Below, piece after piece: positions 46,701 through 58,321 of a DNA stretch of 64,000 bases; positions within the stretch are counted from its first letter, which is position 1; each line of letters opens with the position of its first letter. The translations under genes and the position numbers were made by a program. The DNA is taken from assembly GCA_950097015.1 (NCBI GenBank), contig CATNEN010000038.1:17122001-17186000 (forward strand), written 5' to 3'. This DNA is from Macrostomum hystrix. Lineage: Eukaryota; Platyhelminthes; Macrostomidae. The notes beneath the pieces are model-generated. The model searched no databases. It had not been told where the DNA came from and saw nothing but the letters and a program-made list of their open reading frames with translations.

Positions 46701-49700
46701 CTACAAATTAATTTTCAGAGTCGCTCTCTTTAAGCTAAGATTGGCTAGAACTTAAGAGGGAGTGTCAAAAAAAAATCTGATTGGCTGGGGCGAAGCAGGA
46801 GTGTCGAAAGATTAATCTGATTGGCTGGGGCTAAAGCAGGTGTCAAAAAATTAATCTGATTGGCTGGGGCTAAAGCAGGAGTGTCGAAAGATTAATCTGA
46901 TTGGCTGGGGCTAAAGCAGGAGTGTCGAAAGATTAATCTGATTGGCTGGGGCTAAAGCCGGAGTGTCGAAAGATTAATCTGATTGGCTGGGGCTAAAGTG
47001 AAAAGGTGGTGGCATTCTTTGATCTGATTGGCTGAGAGTGAAAGAAGAGACCTCGAGTATAATATGATTGGTTGCAGTCGATTGAAAAACTGAAATGAGG
47101 CCCCAACCTTCTTCTTTGCAGTCTTCAATTCTAGCAATGAAGATTCTCATCGCTTCCTCAAATTCCGATGCCGAGCCGCGCGGCTCCACAACGAGCTCCT
47201 TGCGCTGCTCTAGCTTGGCCAGCAGTCCGGTGCTGGCCCAGCGGGCTCGCATCTTTTCCAAGAAAGTGTAGGAGGGCATGAAGCACAGCACACCATGCGG
47301 CACTGTATCACATACGCTAGCCAATAATAAGCCGAGTTCGTCTTGAAATTCGAATCTCTCAGAGTTCTGATAATTAGCGCACAGAGTCCTGCCAGTTGGT
47401 CCGCTAGCCACTGAGCACACTAGCAGCTGTTCGGATTTGATCACGTGATTAGCCTCCAATTGCAATGGGAAAGCTTGACCAAGTTCGCTTTGAAAGCTGG
47501 CCATCGGGCTGAGTGTGCCGCTAGTCAGGATGACGCAACGAGCTCCAGAGCCCAAATCGGCGAATGCCACAGCCGGATTCAGGCACCAGAAGCTAAGGCT
47601 GAGAGTCTGGTCTGGTGCGTCCAGATTCTGCCGTTTAGACAGCCACGGACCTTGGCCTGGCGGGTGCAGGACTGCCTTCACCTGCGCAAACGGAGTTATT
47701 TTAATTAGACACGTGGGGATTAAAATGTCAGCGAACCCAGACTGAAGATTTTAGAATCAAAGATCTATTATAATCCTCTAGAAACGAATGTTGTAGTAAG
47801 GACTAGTAACCTCTAACTTAACTGTATTTAACGTAAGTTTTATTTAGTTTATCGTAAAGGGTGGAAAATGTCGATTCAGATGGGGACTTTCTACTGTAAT
47901 AGTTAGTGTAAGCAGCTTAGAGTTCGCGGCCCGCAGTGTACACTGCGGGGGGTAGAGCGTACACGCCTGCGTGCGTGCTTGCGTGGCGTGATTGGGGGGT
48001 GGGTACGCCCACCCCAGTGTTTCTGGCCAAATATAATAGTGCTAGCGAGCCGGTATGGCTCTTCGCGTTTTGTGTGCATGCTACCTGACAAACCAGCGTC
48101 TTACACTGGTGGCAGCGGTGGGATCCGAACCCACGCCCTTGCGGACTGGATGCGTGAATGCAGTTTTTAGCTTAAGTAGAGAATTAAAACTTAAGGGCAT
48201 GGGGGACTTACTCATTTAATGATGTTCGGAAATATAGATTGCCTTTTTATATAGAAGTATACAGATCTATAGACACCCAGACTTGAACTCAACATAATTT
48301 GGAGATTGTCCTATTTAACCAGAGATAGCAACATTTTAAATAGAGGATTCTGAAATTCTTTTAAAACAGATCATTTAGATCCCTCTAACAAGATGATTTT
48401 AGGATTTCCCCTTCAGACTCAATGGTTTGGGAATTATCTTCTTCAAGGTAGATAATTTAGAATTCTTTGTAAAAAATAATAATTTGGAGACTAAGGATCT
48501 AGGAGTCTATATTGTTAGGATCCTAGGATTAAATATAATCTCCTGTGCGTCCCAGGAATTCCCTAAACGAGAAAGTTTAGGGAATTCCCTATTCAAGCTA
48601 CAGTATGTGGGATTCCTCTCATTAGGGCTGACTTTTAAGTCTAAAAACGTGTGAGTGCCAATCCAAATGTAGGAACATGACGTGTCTGCAAAAGCGCAGT
48701 CCTCACCTTCTGCAATGCCACCCTATAGTCGGTGGCAAATTTGCAGTCGTCGCGAGTTAAAAAATGGCAAACCAACAGGAAAGCTTCCAAGGCATGCACA
48801 GTTATGGAATCCAACGTCAAATTGCCGGCGGCGGCGCTGGCGGCGGCGGCTCCGCGACGACGCACCGGTCTCCATGCGACGCCGTCCGCATCTTCAGAAT
48901 TGCCGCCGCGTTGAGCGCGCTCCTCCATAGTCTGCACAATGACGCCCAGGTGTTTAGTTAGAGTCACATGCGAGCCTTCGGTCAGTTGGATTCCGGCGTA
49001 GCGCAGCAGGCCCAGCATCTCCTGCGCATCCCAGACGTGCTCCAATTGGTTGAAGCCGGTTGCCCGCAGTTTAGAGGCTGAGGACTGCACAACACTCAGC
49101 AGCTTGACGACTGTGTCCAACAGCGGCGTGGCGTCGTGCTCCAGCTCCGAGTCTTTGCCTGCGGTTGGTTGGCAGCGATGCATAATAGATGATGGGATAC
49201 TTCTAAGGGCTGATGACGATGGATGATGTCAAGATATTGATAGGATGATGTCAGGATATTGATAGGATGATGTCAGGATATTGATATGATGATGTCAGGA
49301 TATTGATAGGATGATGTCAGGATATTGATATGATGATGTCAGGATATTGATGGGATGATGTCAGGATATTGATGGGATGATGTCAGGATATTGATATGAT
49401 GATGTCAGGATATTGATAGGATGATTTCAGGATATTGATATGATGATGTCAGGATATTGATGGGATGATGTCAGGATATTGATGGGATGATGTCAGGATA
49501 TTGATATGATGATGTGATGTCAGGATATTGATATGATGATGTCAGGATATTGATAGGATGATGTCAGGATATTGATGGGATGATGATGGGAGATTGACGG
49601 GATATTGATGGGACATTGATGGGAGGGTACAGGGTAGGGATGTCGGTGTGGGTGTGCGAGATAAGAATGATATAAAAAAGAAGAAATGTGCAAAGTAAAG

Positions 49701-52700
49701 CTTTAAGAATAAAAAACTGGTTATCTAATCTTACAAATGTCTTCAAGATTCTTCTTAGCGTGCAACAGCTGCTCCTCGGTGATGGTCAGTGAAGCTGACT
49801 CCCTGCATGCGTCCTCAATGTTATGAGCCTCGTCCAGGATAACTATGTGATCCTTGATGTTGATGTTCATCTGGGAATAGGATTCCAGTTCCAAGTTACA
49901 AATCGCGCTGAATCGCAGACTAGAAAAATTAGAAAATAAAAAAGAATTAACAATTTACACTTTTCCTAATGGTCGGATCAATTAGATAATTGTAGGGGCA
50001 GAACACAAGGTCGGCTTGGTCCATCAGTGCCCTGGCCGTGTAGTAGGGACAGGCGCTTCTCTCTGGCGGACGATCGTGGGTCAGAGCCTGTACGGCAGAT
50101 TTCAGAGGATTGTGAAAAATTTTAGTCTTATCGGATTAGGGTTAGAATAAGGATTTAGTAAGTAATATAGACCTGTGTCCTCAAGTGCCTCAGTCCAGCT
50201 GTAAAATGGTTATTAGCATTAATAATATTCGCAGGAGGGCTGCGGGCAGTGGCACATCATTTGGTGACCCGCAGCCAGCGAGGAGACAATTCTGCACATT
50301 CCGCTGACTTCGTGACTTCGCTGGCACAGCCGCTCACACGGGTGTGTACATCTGCCCTGACTTTGTCATCGTCAGGCAGTGTACACTTTCACTGTGCCTT
50401 GGAGGTTGGCCCTCAACGGCGTAAATTGCACGACAAGCCCCCAAGCCTTCTCTCCGCGGCTGCGCCCCAAATAAATGTGGCCTCGCCGCGGAATCGAGCT
50501 CAGGGACCTTGGTGCGAGAGGCAAACGAGTTAACGGTGCTGCCTCTCACCCCCCAATGTGTAGCAGCATTAGTTGGGGCAGAAATTATGCAGCTGTACAC
50601 AGTACGCAGCCTGTACCTAGACTTTTCGAGTTCGCTGACCCCTGAACACACACTCAACAAACAGGTGCTAATGTACATTCTCTCTTCTCAAAAACCCAAA
50701 ATAGATGCCGGGATTCGAGCCCAATGGACTTGAGCTTAGGTCACAAACAAAACGCTTACAGATACCAAATCCTCGATGTCCCATGCCGGACCCAAGCCGT
50801 AATTGTCTCGAACTTTTCTCTGTGTATCCGCTGTAGACTTTCTAGTGTAATAGACGCATTGGCTCTCCTTGACTAGTTCTCGGCACATCTCCTGCTTGCT
50901 GCGGCCTCGACTGGCCAGCACAGTCGGATGAACACAGCTGTGCTCGCGACTTGATAGCACTGACATCCTGGAAGCCAAGACAGGAGCGGGCGGAAATACT
51001 ATAAGATGGTGGCCTCACAGACAGTCTACACAATGAATGACCAGTGTGGCCTCACAGACAGTCTACACAATGAATGACCAGAGTGGCCTCACAGACAGTC
51101 TACACAATGAATGACCAGTGTGGCCTCACAGACAGTCTACAAGGTAAGTAAGTAACAGGTAGTATATAACAGTCTATAAAACGGCGAGAAATTTGTTGCC
51201 AGCTGATAACTTACGGCACATCAGCAAATGCTGTCTTTCGCAGTTCACGCACTAGCTGAGCAATCTGCTTGTGAGTCCGGGATCCAAAGAAGATTTTTGG
51301 AATTCTGTGAAATTTTTCGGGATAAATTTTAAATTAAAAGCGAGGCTTCAGAATAATTGAACTTTGAAAACAAAAAATTAATTTGTTAAGTGCAGCTCAC
51401 TTGACACGATTATTAGCAGCCTGTTGCTGCTGACGCTCCTTATCGAGCGCTTCCAACAGTGCCGCCTGATGACAGACGCAACCGCGACACTTCAACCTCT
51501 GCTTCTCTGACTGACCACTGGCAGCCGGATTTGCCGCATCGGAACTTCGACAATCCGAGCAACAATTGTCGTAGACACTTTCGAGTAGAGTGCTAGTACT
51601 GGGGATATTTTTTGGCTGATCTTCATCCGGGTGGGGAGTGTCCGAATCGACATCTTCGCCATCGGATGCCTGTCAGTTTAGAAGATAAGAGTGATAGCCA
51701 GAAGCAAATCCCTCAATCCTATGAGTAAGATATCAAGCGGAAAATCCCTCAAACTCAATGAGTAAGATATCAAGCGGAAAATCCAACAATCCTATGAGTA
51801 AGATATCAAGCGGAAAATCCCTCAAACTCAATGAGTAAGATTTCAAGCGGAAAATCCCTCAAACTCAATGAGTAAGATATCAAGCAAAAAATCCAACAAT
51901 TCTATGAGTAAGATATCAAGCGGAAAATCCCTCAAACTCAATGAGTCAGATATCAAGCGGAAAATCCCTCAAACTCAATGAGTAAGATATCAAGCGGAAA
52001 ATCCCTCAAACTCAATGAGTAAGATATCAAGCAAAAAATCCAACAATCCTATGAGTAAGATATCAAGCAAAAATCCAACAATCCTATGAGTAAGATATCA
52101 AGCGGAAAATCCAACAATCCTATGAGTAAGATATCAAGCAGAAAATCCCACAATCCTATGAGTAAGATATCAAGCAAAAATCCAACAATCCTATGAGCCA
52201 GATATCAGGCAAAAAATCCCACAAGCTCATGAGTCAGATATCAAGCAAAAAATCCCACAATCCTATGAGTAAGATATCAAGCAAAAAATCCAACAATCCT
52301 ATGAGTCAGATATCAAGCAAAAAATCCCACAAGCTCATGAGTCAGATATCAAGCAAAAAATCCCACAATCCTATGAGTAAGATATCAAGCAAAAAATCCA
52401 ACAATCCTATGAGTCAGATATCAAGCAAAAAATCCCACAAGCTCATGAGTCAGATATCAAGCAAAAAATCCCACAAGCTCATGAGTCAGATATCAAGCAA
52501 AAAATCCCACAAGCTCATGAGTCAGATATCAAGCAAAAAATCCCACAATCCTATGAGTCACATATCAAGCAAAAAATCCCACAAGCTCATGAGTAAGATA
52601 TCAAGCAAAAAATCCCACAAGCTCATGAGTCAGATATCAAGCAAAAAATCCCACAAGCTCATGAGTCAGATATCAAGCAAAAAATCCCACAAGCTCATGA

Positions 52701-54708
52701 GTCAGATATCAAGCAAAAAATCCCACAAGCTCATGAGTCAGATATCAAGCAAAAAATCCCACAAGCTCATGAGTCAGATATCAAGCAAAAAATCCCACAA
52801 TCCTATGAGTAAGATATCAAGCAAAAAATCCCACAAGCTCATGAGTAAGATATCAAGCAAAAGATCCCACAAGCTCATGAGTCAGATATCAAGCAAAAGA
52901 TCCCACAAGCCCATAAGTCAGATATCAAGCAAAAGATCCCACAAGCTCATGAGTAAGTTATCAACTAGCAAATTCCACAAGCTCATGAGTAAGTTATCAA
53001 CTAGCAAATTCCACAAGCTCTTGAGTAAGTTATCAACTAGCAAATTCCACAAGCTCATGAGTAAGTTATCAACTAGCAAATTCCACAAGCTCATGAGTAA
53101 GATATCAACTAGCAAATTCCACAAGCTCATGGTTATCAACTAGCAAATTACACAAGCTCATGAGTAAGATATCAACTAGCAAATTCCACAAGCTCATGGT
53201 TATCAACTAGCAAATTACACAAGCTCATGAGAAAGATATCAACTAGCAAATTACACAAGCTCATGGTTATCAACTAGCAAATAACACAAGCTCATGGTTA
53301 TCAACTAGCAAATTACACAAGCTCATGAGAAAGATATCAACTAGCAAATTACACAAGCTCATGGTTATCAACTAGCAAATTACACAAGCTCATGGTTATC
53401 AACTAGCAAATTACACAAGCTCATGGTTATCAACTAGCAAATTACACAAGCTCATGAGTAAGATATCAACTAGCAAATTCCACAAGCTCATGGTTATCAA
53501 CTAGCAAATTACACAAGCTCATGAGTAAGATATCAACTAGCAAATTCCACAAGCTCATGGTTATCAACTAGCAAATTACACAAGCTCATGGTTATCAACT
53601 AGCAAATTACACAAGCTCATGGTTATCAACTAGCAAATTACACAAGCTCATGAGAAAGATATCAACTAGCAAATTCCACAAGCTCATGAGTAAGTTATCA
53701 ACTAGCAAATTACACAAGCTCATGGTTATCAACTAGCAAATTACACAAGCTCATGAGAAAGATATCAACTAGCAAATTCCACAAGCTCATGAGTAAGTTA
53801 TCAACTAGCAAATTACACAAGCTCATGGTTATCAACTAGCAAATTACACAAGCTCATGAGAAAGATATCAACTAGCAAATTCCACAAGCTCATGGTTATC
53901 AACTAGCAAATTACACAAGCTCATGAGTAAGATATCAACTAGCAAATTCCACAAGCTCATGGTTATCAACTAGCAAATTACACAAGCTCATGAGTAAGAT
54001 ATCAACTAGCAAATTACACAAGCTCATGGTTATCAACTAGCAAATTACACAAGCTCATGGTTATCAACTAGCAAATTACACAAGCTCATGAGAAAGTTAT
54101 CAACTAGCAAATTCCACAAGCTCATGAGTAAGTTATCAACTAGCAAATTACACAAGCTCATGGTTATCAACTAGCAAATTACACAAGCTCATGAGAAAGA
54201 TATCAACTAGCAAATTACACAAGCTCATGAGTAAGTTATCAACTAGCAAATTCCACAAGCTCATGAGTAAGTTATCAACTAGCAAATTCCACAAGCTCAT
54301 GAGTAAGTTATCAACTAGCAAATTCCACAAGCAGTATAACAGGAAATAAAAGTTCAACACTATCTCAATAAGATATTTCACCTGTGCATGGGCAGCCTTG
54401 AAGTGCCGCAGCCAAGCAAGGCTGGCGCAGAGCAGAGACAAACTCTTTCCACTGCCTGTTGGAGACTCAACTAGGCAGCATTGGCTAGTTAGGCAGCTTT
54501 GCACTACCCGGCTCATCATGCTGAGTTGAGATGGATATGCACTATAAGGAAATGGCACTTCGACACCTTGAAGATTGTAGACCTTCTGATTCTGTTGCTG
54601 TTTTTGGCTCTGATGATTCTGGAGCCATTGTGACTGAGCCTGCTGTGATGACCTGCTAGCTGCCTTTTTAGCAGCTATGCTGCGATCTCTGAACTGAGTC
54701 CGATGAGA
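43774..54708 (-). CDS. BRIP1: BRIP1/FANCJ Fe-S DEAH-box DNA helicase (5' end not found)
   Basis: Exons, 5' to 3': 54708-54382, 51669-51401, 51304-51215, 50967-50760, 50087-49959, 49870-49735, 49158-48707, 47681-47108, 46428-46034, 45316-44797, 44072-43774. Phases agree throughout, giving 1132 residues plus a missing N-terminus. This is an XPD-type superfamily 2 helicase; FANCJ unwinds DNA 5' to 3' in crosslink repair and the response to G-quadruplexes. Seen: [11 protein letters not shown] and Walker [10 protein letters not shown] (Lys about 88); [14 protein letters not shown]; four Fe-S cysteines in HSCVHP, EMC, SQC and SACPYY; DEAH box [11 protein letters not shown] (about 354); [11 protein letters not shown] and [17 protein letters not shown]; motif [18 protein letters not shown] (about 812). 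These follow BRIP1 rather than DDX11 or RTEL1. A 50-residue Gln-rich stretch precedes the helicase core. The C-terminal tail carries two CXXC pairs (about 994 and 1103). No SPxF BRCT-binding motif is visible. Confidence 0.93.
44137..44712. repeat. 16-bp minisatellite, BRIP1 intron 10
   Basis: About 36 essentially identical copies of CGTACTAAAGTACATT. The unit contains GTAC in a palindromic context (GTACTAAAGTAC). The array fills most of the intron between exons 10 and 11. Confidence 0.96.
45440..45940. repeat. 33-bp minisatellite, BRIP1 intron 9
   Basis: About 15 units of GGATCAGGGAGTGGAATCCA followed by GCTTCCGGTTCTT. An apparent 11-residue protein repeat ([11 protein letters not shown]) arises only because 33 is a multiple of three. 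The array lies wholly between the splice sites at 45317 and 46033. Confidence 0.94.
46755..46995. repeat. 41-bp minisatellite, BRIP1 intron 8
   Basis: Five to six units of ATTGGCTGGGGCTAAAGCAG followed by GAGTGTCGAAAGATTAATCTG. Degenerate single units (GATTGGCT...) continue on both sides. Confidence 0.9.
47928..48152 (-). mobile_element. tRNA-related SINE-like element (family 3), BRIP1 intron 7
   Basis: On the minus strand the 3' half of a tRNA is recognisable at about 48152-48090. A variable-arm-like CCGCAAGGG is followed by the T arm GTGGGTTCGGATCCCAC and then CGCTGCCACCA, so a terminal CCA is included. A body of about 160 bp follows, ending near a perfect 20-bp palindrome, CCCGCAGTGTACACTGCGGG (47934-47953). 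The 5' half of the tRNA is missing or degenerate, which points to a tRNA-derived retroelement rather than a functional tRNA gene. Confidence 0.6.
49200..49580. repeat. 22-bp minisatellite, BRIP1 intron 6
   Basis: About 16 units of GATGATGTCAGGATATTGAT plus AG, AT or GG. Lies between exons 6 and 7. Confidence 0.93.
50225..50558 (-). mobile_element. tRNA-derived SINE (family 1), copy E, BRIP1 intron 4
   Basis: Minus-strand, near full-length copy. The head near 50556 reads TTGGGGGGTGAGAGGCAGC, then TTAACTCGTTTGCCTCTCGC, the B-box-like GAGCTCGATTCC, the GGGCCAACCT block and CACAGTGAAAGTGTACACTG. The 3' portion (CTCCTCGCTGGCTGCGGGTC, GTGCCACTGCCCGCAGCCC) is shared with copy A and ends in AT-rich sequence near 50225. 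Confidence 0.8.
51007..51142. repeat. 37-bp repeat, BRIP1 intron 3
   Basis: Three and a half units of TGGCCTCACAGACAGTCTAC followed by ACAATGAATGACCAGTG, in the 247-bp intron between exons 3 and 4. Confidence 0.9.
51712..54332. repeat. Composite minisatellite filling BRIP1 intron 1
   Basis: Roughly 36-bp units. The left part (51712-52190) is GAGTAAGATATCAAGCGGAA followed by AATCCCTCAAACTCAAT. The middle part (52190-52960) is GATATCAAGCAAAAAATCCC followed by ACAAGCTCATGAGTCA. The right part (52960-54332) has shorter units with GTTATCAACTAGCAAATT and ACACAAGCTCATG. The gradual change of unit shows a single array that evolved outward. The open frames within it are artefacts. Confidence 0.94.
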
Positions 54709-57700
54709 CTTGAAATTAAATATGTTTGATAAAGTAACTATATTTGCAAAACTTTACAAAACTTTATTAAACAGAGTTAATAAATAAAATAAATAATTTT
54801 TTTAATGATTTATGTATTATACAATGTTGTTAGGACAATACAATAGCCAGCATTTTTTTCCCTGAAAATGTTTTTATAAGCTATTTAAAGGATAGCCAGT
54901 TTTCTCATACTAAGTCAATAGTAGAATTTAAACTAAACATATAAGGCTATATTTTGAAAGCAAAACCAAATTGTTGAAAACCAATTACAATTTTTTAATT
55001 AAAGGTTTTACATTTTATTACCTTGCTTAGGTAGTTGTAACTGATGTAACTGAATCAGCATTCAGTTACATAATATACCATAGCAACAAAAGGCCAAGGG
55101 CATATACTATAGTCATAGAAGGCTAGATAGTGATTATATTAAAGAAAATATATTCCAAGATATAATATATCTATCAGGCCAAGTGCAGGCCTAGCTAGCC
55201 ACTTATATTAAAAATCTCCTTTTCATAAATATATAACTCAGAGAACAGATTTTCTGAGTTACAGGTTCAAATTCATACTCTATAGATTTGGCAAAAGAAA
55301 AAATGATGTGACATGACTTGTTAGATCAAATTCAAACTTTGTGTGACACAGACATAGGCACTGATTCAAACAAATAATTATATGCAACATAGATTTTACA
55401 ATATATAAAATAAAAAGTGATAGCTGATGGCAATTGGCAATATGCTTATAAATATATTAGTACCTTTTATTAACAATTTGACTCTTGAGTCAGATGAACT
55501 GTCAAAGACCAGTACTATGTTAGTTATATTAGACATGACTATGAGCTATATAAAATAAAACTATAATGTATAGTGTAATAACAAACAAAGCACACATTAA
55601 GCTAAAGGGGTTAGGAAGATAAAATTTAAGGGAAGTGCTTATTCCTATGGTCCTGTGCCAATAATTTCAATTTTATCCACACAGATCCATGCTGATAATT
55701 TTCTGCTTATCCACATGGCAGCTTGTATGAATAGGTCTACTTTCAAGTCCCTACCTATTCTTCTCTGAGCATAAGGCTTTTGCTTCAGAGTATAGTGTAT
55801 AGTGTACACTATCAATGCATAGTGTAAAAGAATAACAATGATGTATAATATGTATAATATATATGTATAATATGTATAATATAATTTATAATATAATATA
55901 ATATTATAATATAATATAACGAGTTTGGTGCTGACTAGAATTCTGCTGGTTGACTCGTTAGATTTTCTTTGATAGACTTTTTACTTTTTAAGTCAATACC
56001 TACAATTCAAATGAAGACACGTAACGATGACAAAAGATTTAGTAAGTTGTTATTAAAATAAGTAAAAAGGATGACATTAATGTCGGTTAATGAATGTGTA
56101 GGTCGCAATGTAGAACACTGTTGTAACACACTGGCAACTTTGTCAATCTATTGGCTCGAGGGTTCAACAAAACATTCAAACCTGAAAGGGCCTCATTTCA
56201 AAGAACAGAAACGTGTGGATAAAATTGAAATGAACGGCACGGCATATTTATATAAAGAGTTTTAGACCTATTCATACAAGCTGCCATGTAGATAAGCAGA
56301 AAATTATCGGCACGGATCCGTGTGGATAAAATTGAAATTATTGGCATGGGACCGTGGGAATAAGCTCTGCCAAATTTAAGTTACATGGTTATTGTTTAGG
56401 ATTTGAAGCATTTTAATTTGTTAATGTGTAACATTTAAAGTTATAGAATAAATCTAAATCTAACTCTAGATAGTATTATATTTATAGAGATTATATTTTA
56501 TTTTCAGATATTCTGATCAGAAATGCAAAAGACAGCGATATCAAACGTTTAATTCAAGGGTAAAATAATAAGAAGGCGTGAAGATACAACTTAGGCCTAT
56601 CATTACCTAATGCCCACAGATCATAGTAGCTAAGGCTGACAGAAAAATGTATACTTATTATTTTACGAAGTACAAAGCACTGCGAAAATTCGTTTTCGTG
56701 CCAAAATTTAACGCGTACAGCAGAGCGTCCGAAACTGCAATATTATTTTCTCCCAGTTGTTTAGCTTGTAGCAACAATTAAGTCTTAAAAAGCAAAGCAC
56801 TTCAAACAGACATTTTTCAGAGAAAAAAATGTAGTAGGCCTACTGTTAAATAAATATACGAGAATCGAGATACCTAAGTTGACTCTTGCAAGCCGAAATG
56901 ACACAGTTCAAATGTCCGGTTTTAAAAAGGTTTACGGATATGAAAAAACAAAAACTTATTAATTTTCCTTTAGTTTTATGTGACGACGCTAATTATAGTT
57001 ACACAGTTATTATTTTATATACTTTAAAAAACTATGCTTCTACAATTTTTAGCAAGTTTGTACACATTCAACGTGTTCTACGTTGTAGGTTAAATATTAG
57101 GTTTTCTATGAATCGCAGATGAGGTATGTATATACCTAGGTATATTAATTCAGATTGTGTGATTGTGTCCATTTCTTGAGACGGTCTCTAATTGCATTTT
57201 TATCTATGTTTTGACAGAAATTGCTTTGTACCTGACAGAATGACTTGTAAAGAAAATTAAAGTGATTTAATTTCTAAGTCTTGATTTTTTTCTAGTACCA
57301 GATATTATAAGTTATTAACTCTAGTTACTTACTCACGCCAGGTTTAGTTATGACCTCACCTCCGATTGCTCTGAGGGGGCTAGCTAGCTAAAATTCTTAT
57401 TAGAATTTGTGATAAAAAGTTTAGTGGTAGAGTATTTTTATTAATTATGTTTTAGTTTGTATAGGCCCCTGTGGTACTTTTTCTGGACTGCAGCATTCTT
57501 TTAACACGTTGTAAACAGGTAACAGGGATTATAAAAAATGGTTAGACTTTAATTTATTTTGTGATTAGGCCTAGCTTAGCTGCGTTACACCTAACTATAA
57601 TATTTAGATATTTGAATTTGCTATCGACTTTTTACTTTAACATTTGTATTTGTTTTAAAATATCAGCATTCAGATAAATATATATTTAGCTATTATGTTT

Positions 57701-58319
57701 GATTAGCCTCATAAATAACGATGCACAATATTTGTTGTGCTACAATTCACTTATAAACATAGCATATATTATATGGCTATACTGCCATAACTTTAAGCCT
57801 AGTAGACTAGATTGGATTATGATAATTATATGCTATATATTTTTGACAGCAATTTTTATTGTGTTTTTGTCTCATGAAGCTTTTGCTAGAAAGTAGTTTC
57901 TGCTATAAATTATATTGATAATACAATTTACAAAAAATACTCGCAACACAAGGTCTACAATGGTGAAAGATAGCTCAATGTTTAACTTTTAATACTTTAA
58001 CTTTTCATATGATGACAATAAAGTGGCAATTCTCATGTAAATGTGGTATATATAAACTAGCTATATGTTGTAATATGCCCTTTGTTTGCTTCTTCTATTC
58101 TTTGTTGTAAATAGTAAAAAATGACCTATGTCATTTTTATGAATTCTCAGTTTTCAGTTATTTGTTTAGTCAAAGTTAACCTATATGACAATATTTGTAT
58201 TAACTCTATTGTAGTTTTCTAAGAAGGGCTTTCTGAACACAAATCTCTCTCGTGCATCTTCTCAAGATGCAGGCCTTAATTGTTAATGCCATTAATTATT
58301 TGTTCTCTGCCCATTTCAG
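54709..58319. other. AT-rich region between BRIP1 and the F-box gene
   Basis: It should contain the first BRIP1 exon (minus strand) and the promoter and non-coding 5' exon of the F-box gene (plus strand), but neither could be located. It holds the 741-bp inverted-repeat element at 55631-56371. Small open frames at 56886-57122 and 57699-57896 show no domain and are not called. Confidence 0.5.
55631..56371. mobile_element. Non-autonomous DNA transposon with ~109-bp TIRs and 9-bp target duplication
   Basis: The terminal inverted repeats are 55631-55740 and 56263-56371, about 90% identical by eye. The left end is GGAAGTGCTTATTCC and the complement of the right end is GGCAGAGCTTATTCC. Both arms contain AATAATTTCAATTTTATCC or its complement and GATAAGCAGAAAATTATC or its complement. 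Perfect 9-bp direct repeats AAATTTAAG flank the ends (55622-55630 and 56372-56380). A 9-bp duplication and long TIRs are typical of Mutator-like elements. The interior (about 520 bp) encodes no transposase and includes an extra copy of part of the TIR (GTGTGGATAAAATTGAAAT) near 56213-56231. Confidence 0.85.
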
Positions 58320-58321
58320 AA

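Noticed and set aside
1-54332. CRISPR-like appearance of several arrays
   Set aside because: Units are contiguous or vary gradually. There are no unique spacers between constant repeats, no cas genes, and the DNA is plainly eukaryotic.
52193-54558. Apparent Ser/Lys repeat protein and a Leu/Val repeat tail fused to the BRIP1 Walker A exon
   Set aside because: The array lies after a clear donor (CAG/GTGAAA at 54381), and the reading continues in frame at the 51669 exon.
43774-54708. First thought of DDX11/CHL1 or RTEL1 for the helicase
   Set aside because: The segments [29 protein letters not shown] and [15 protein letters not shown], and the layout of the Fe-S cysteines, follow BRIP1.
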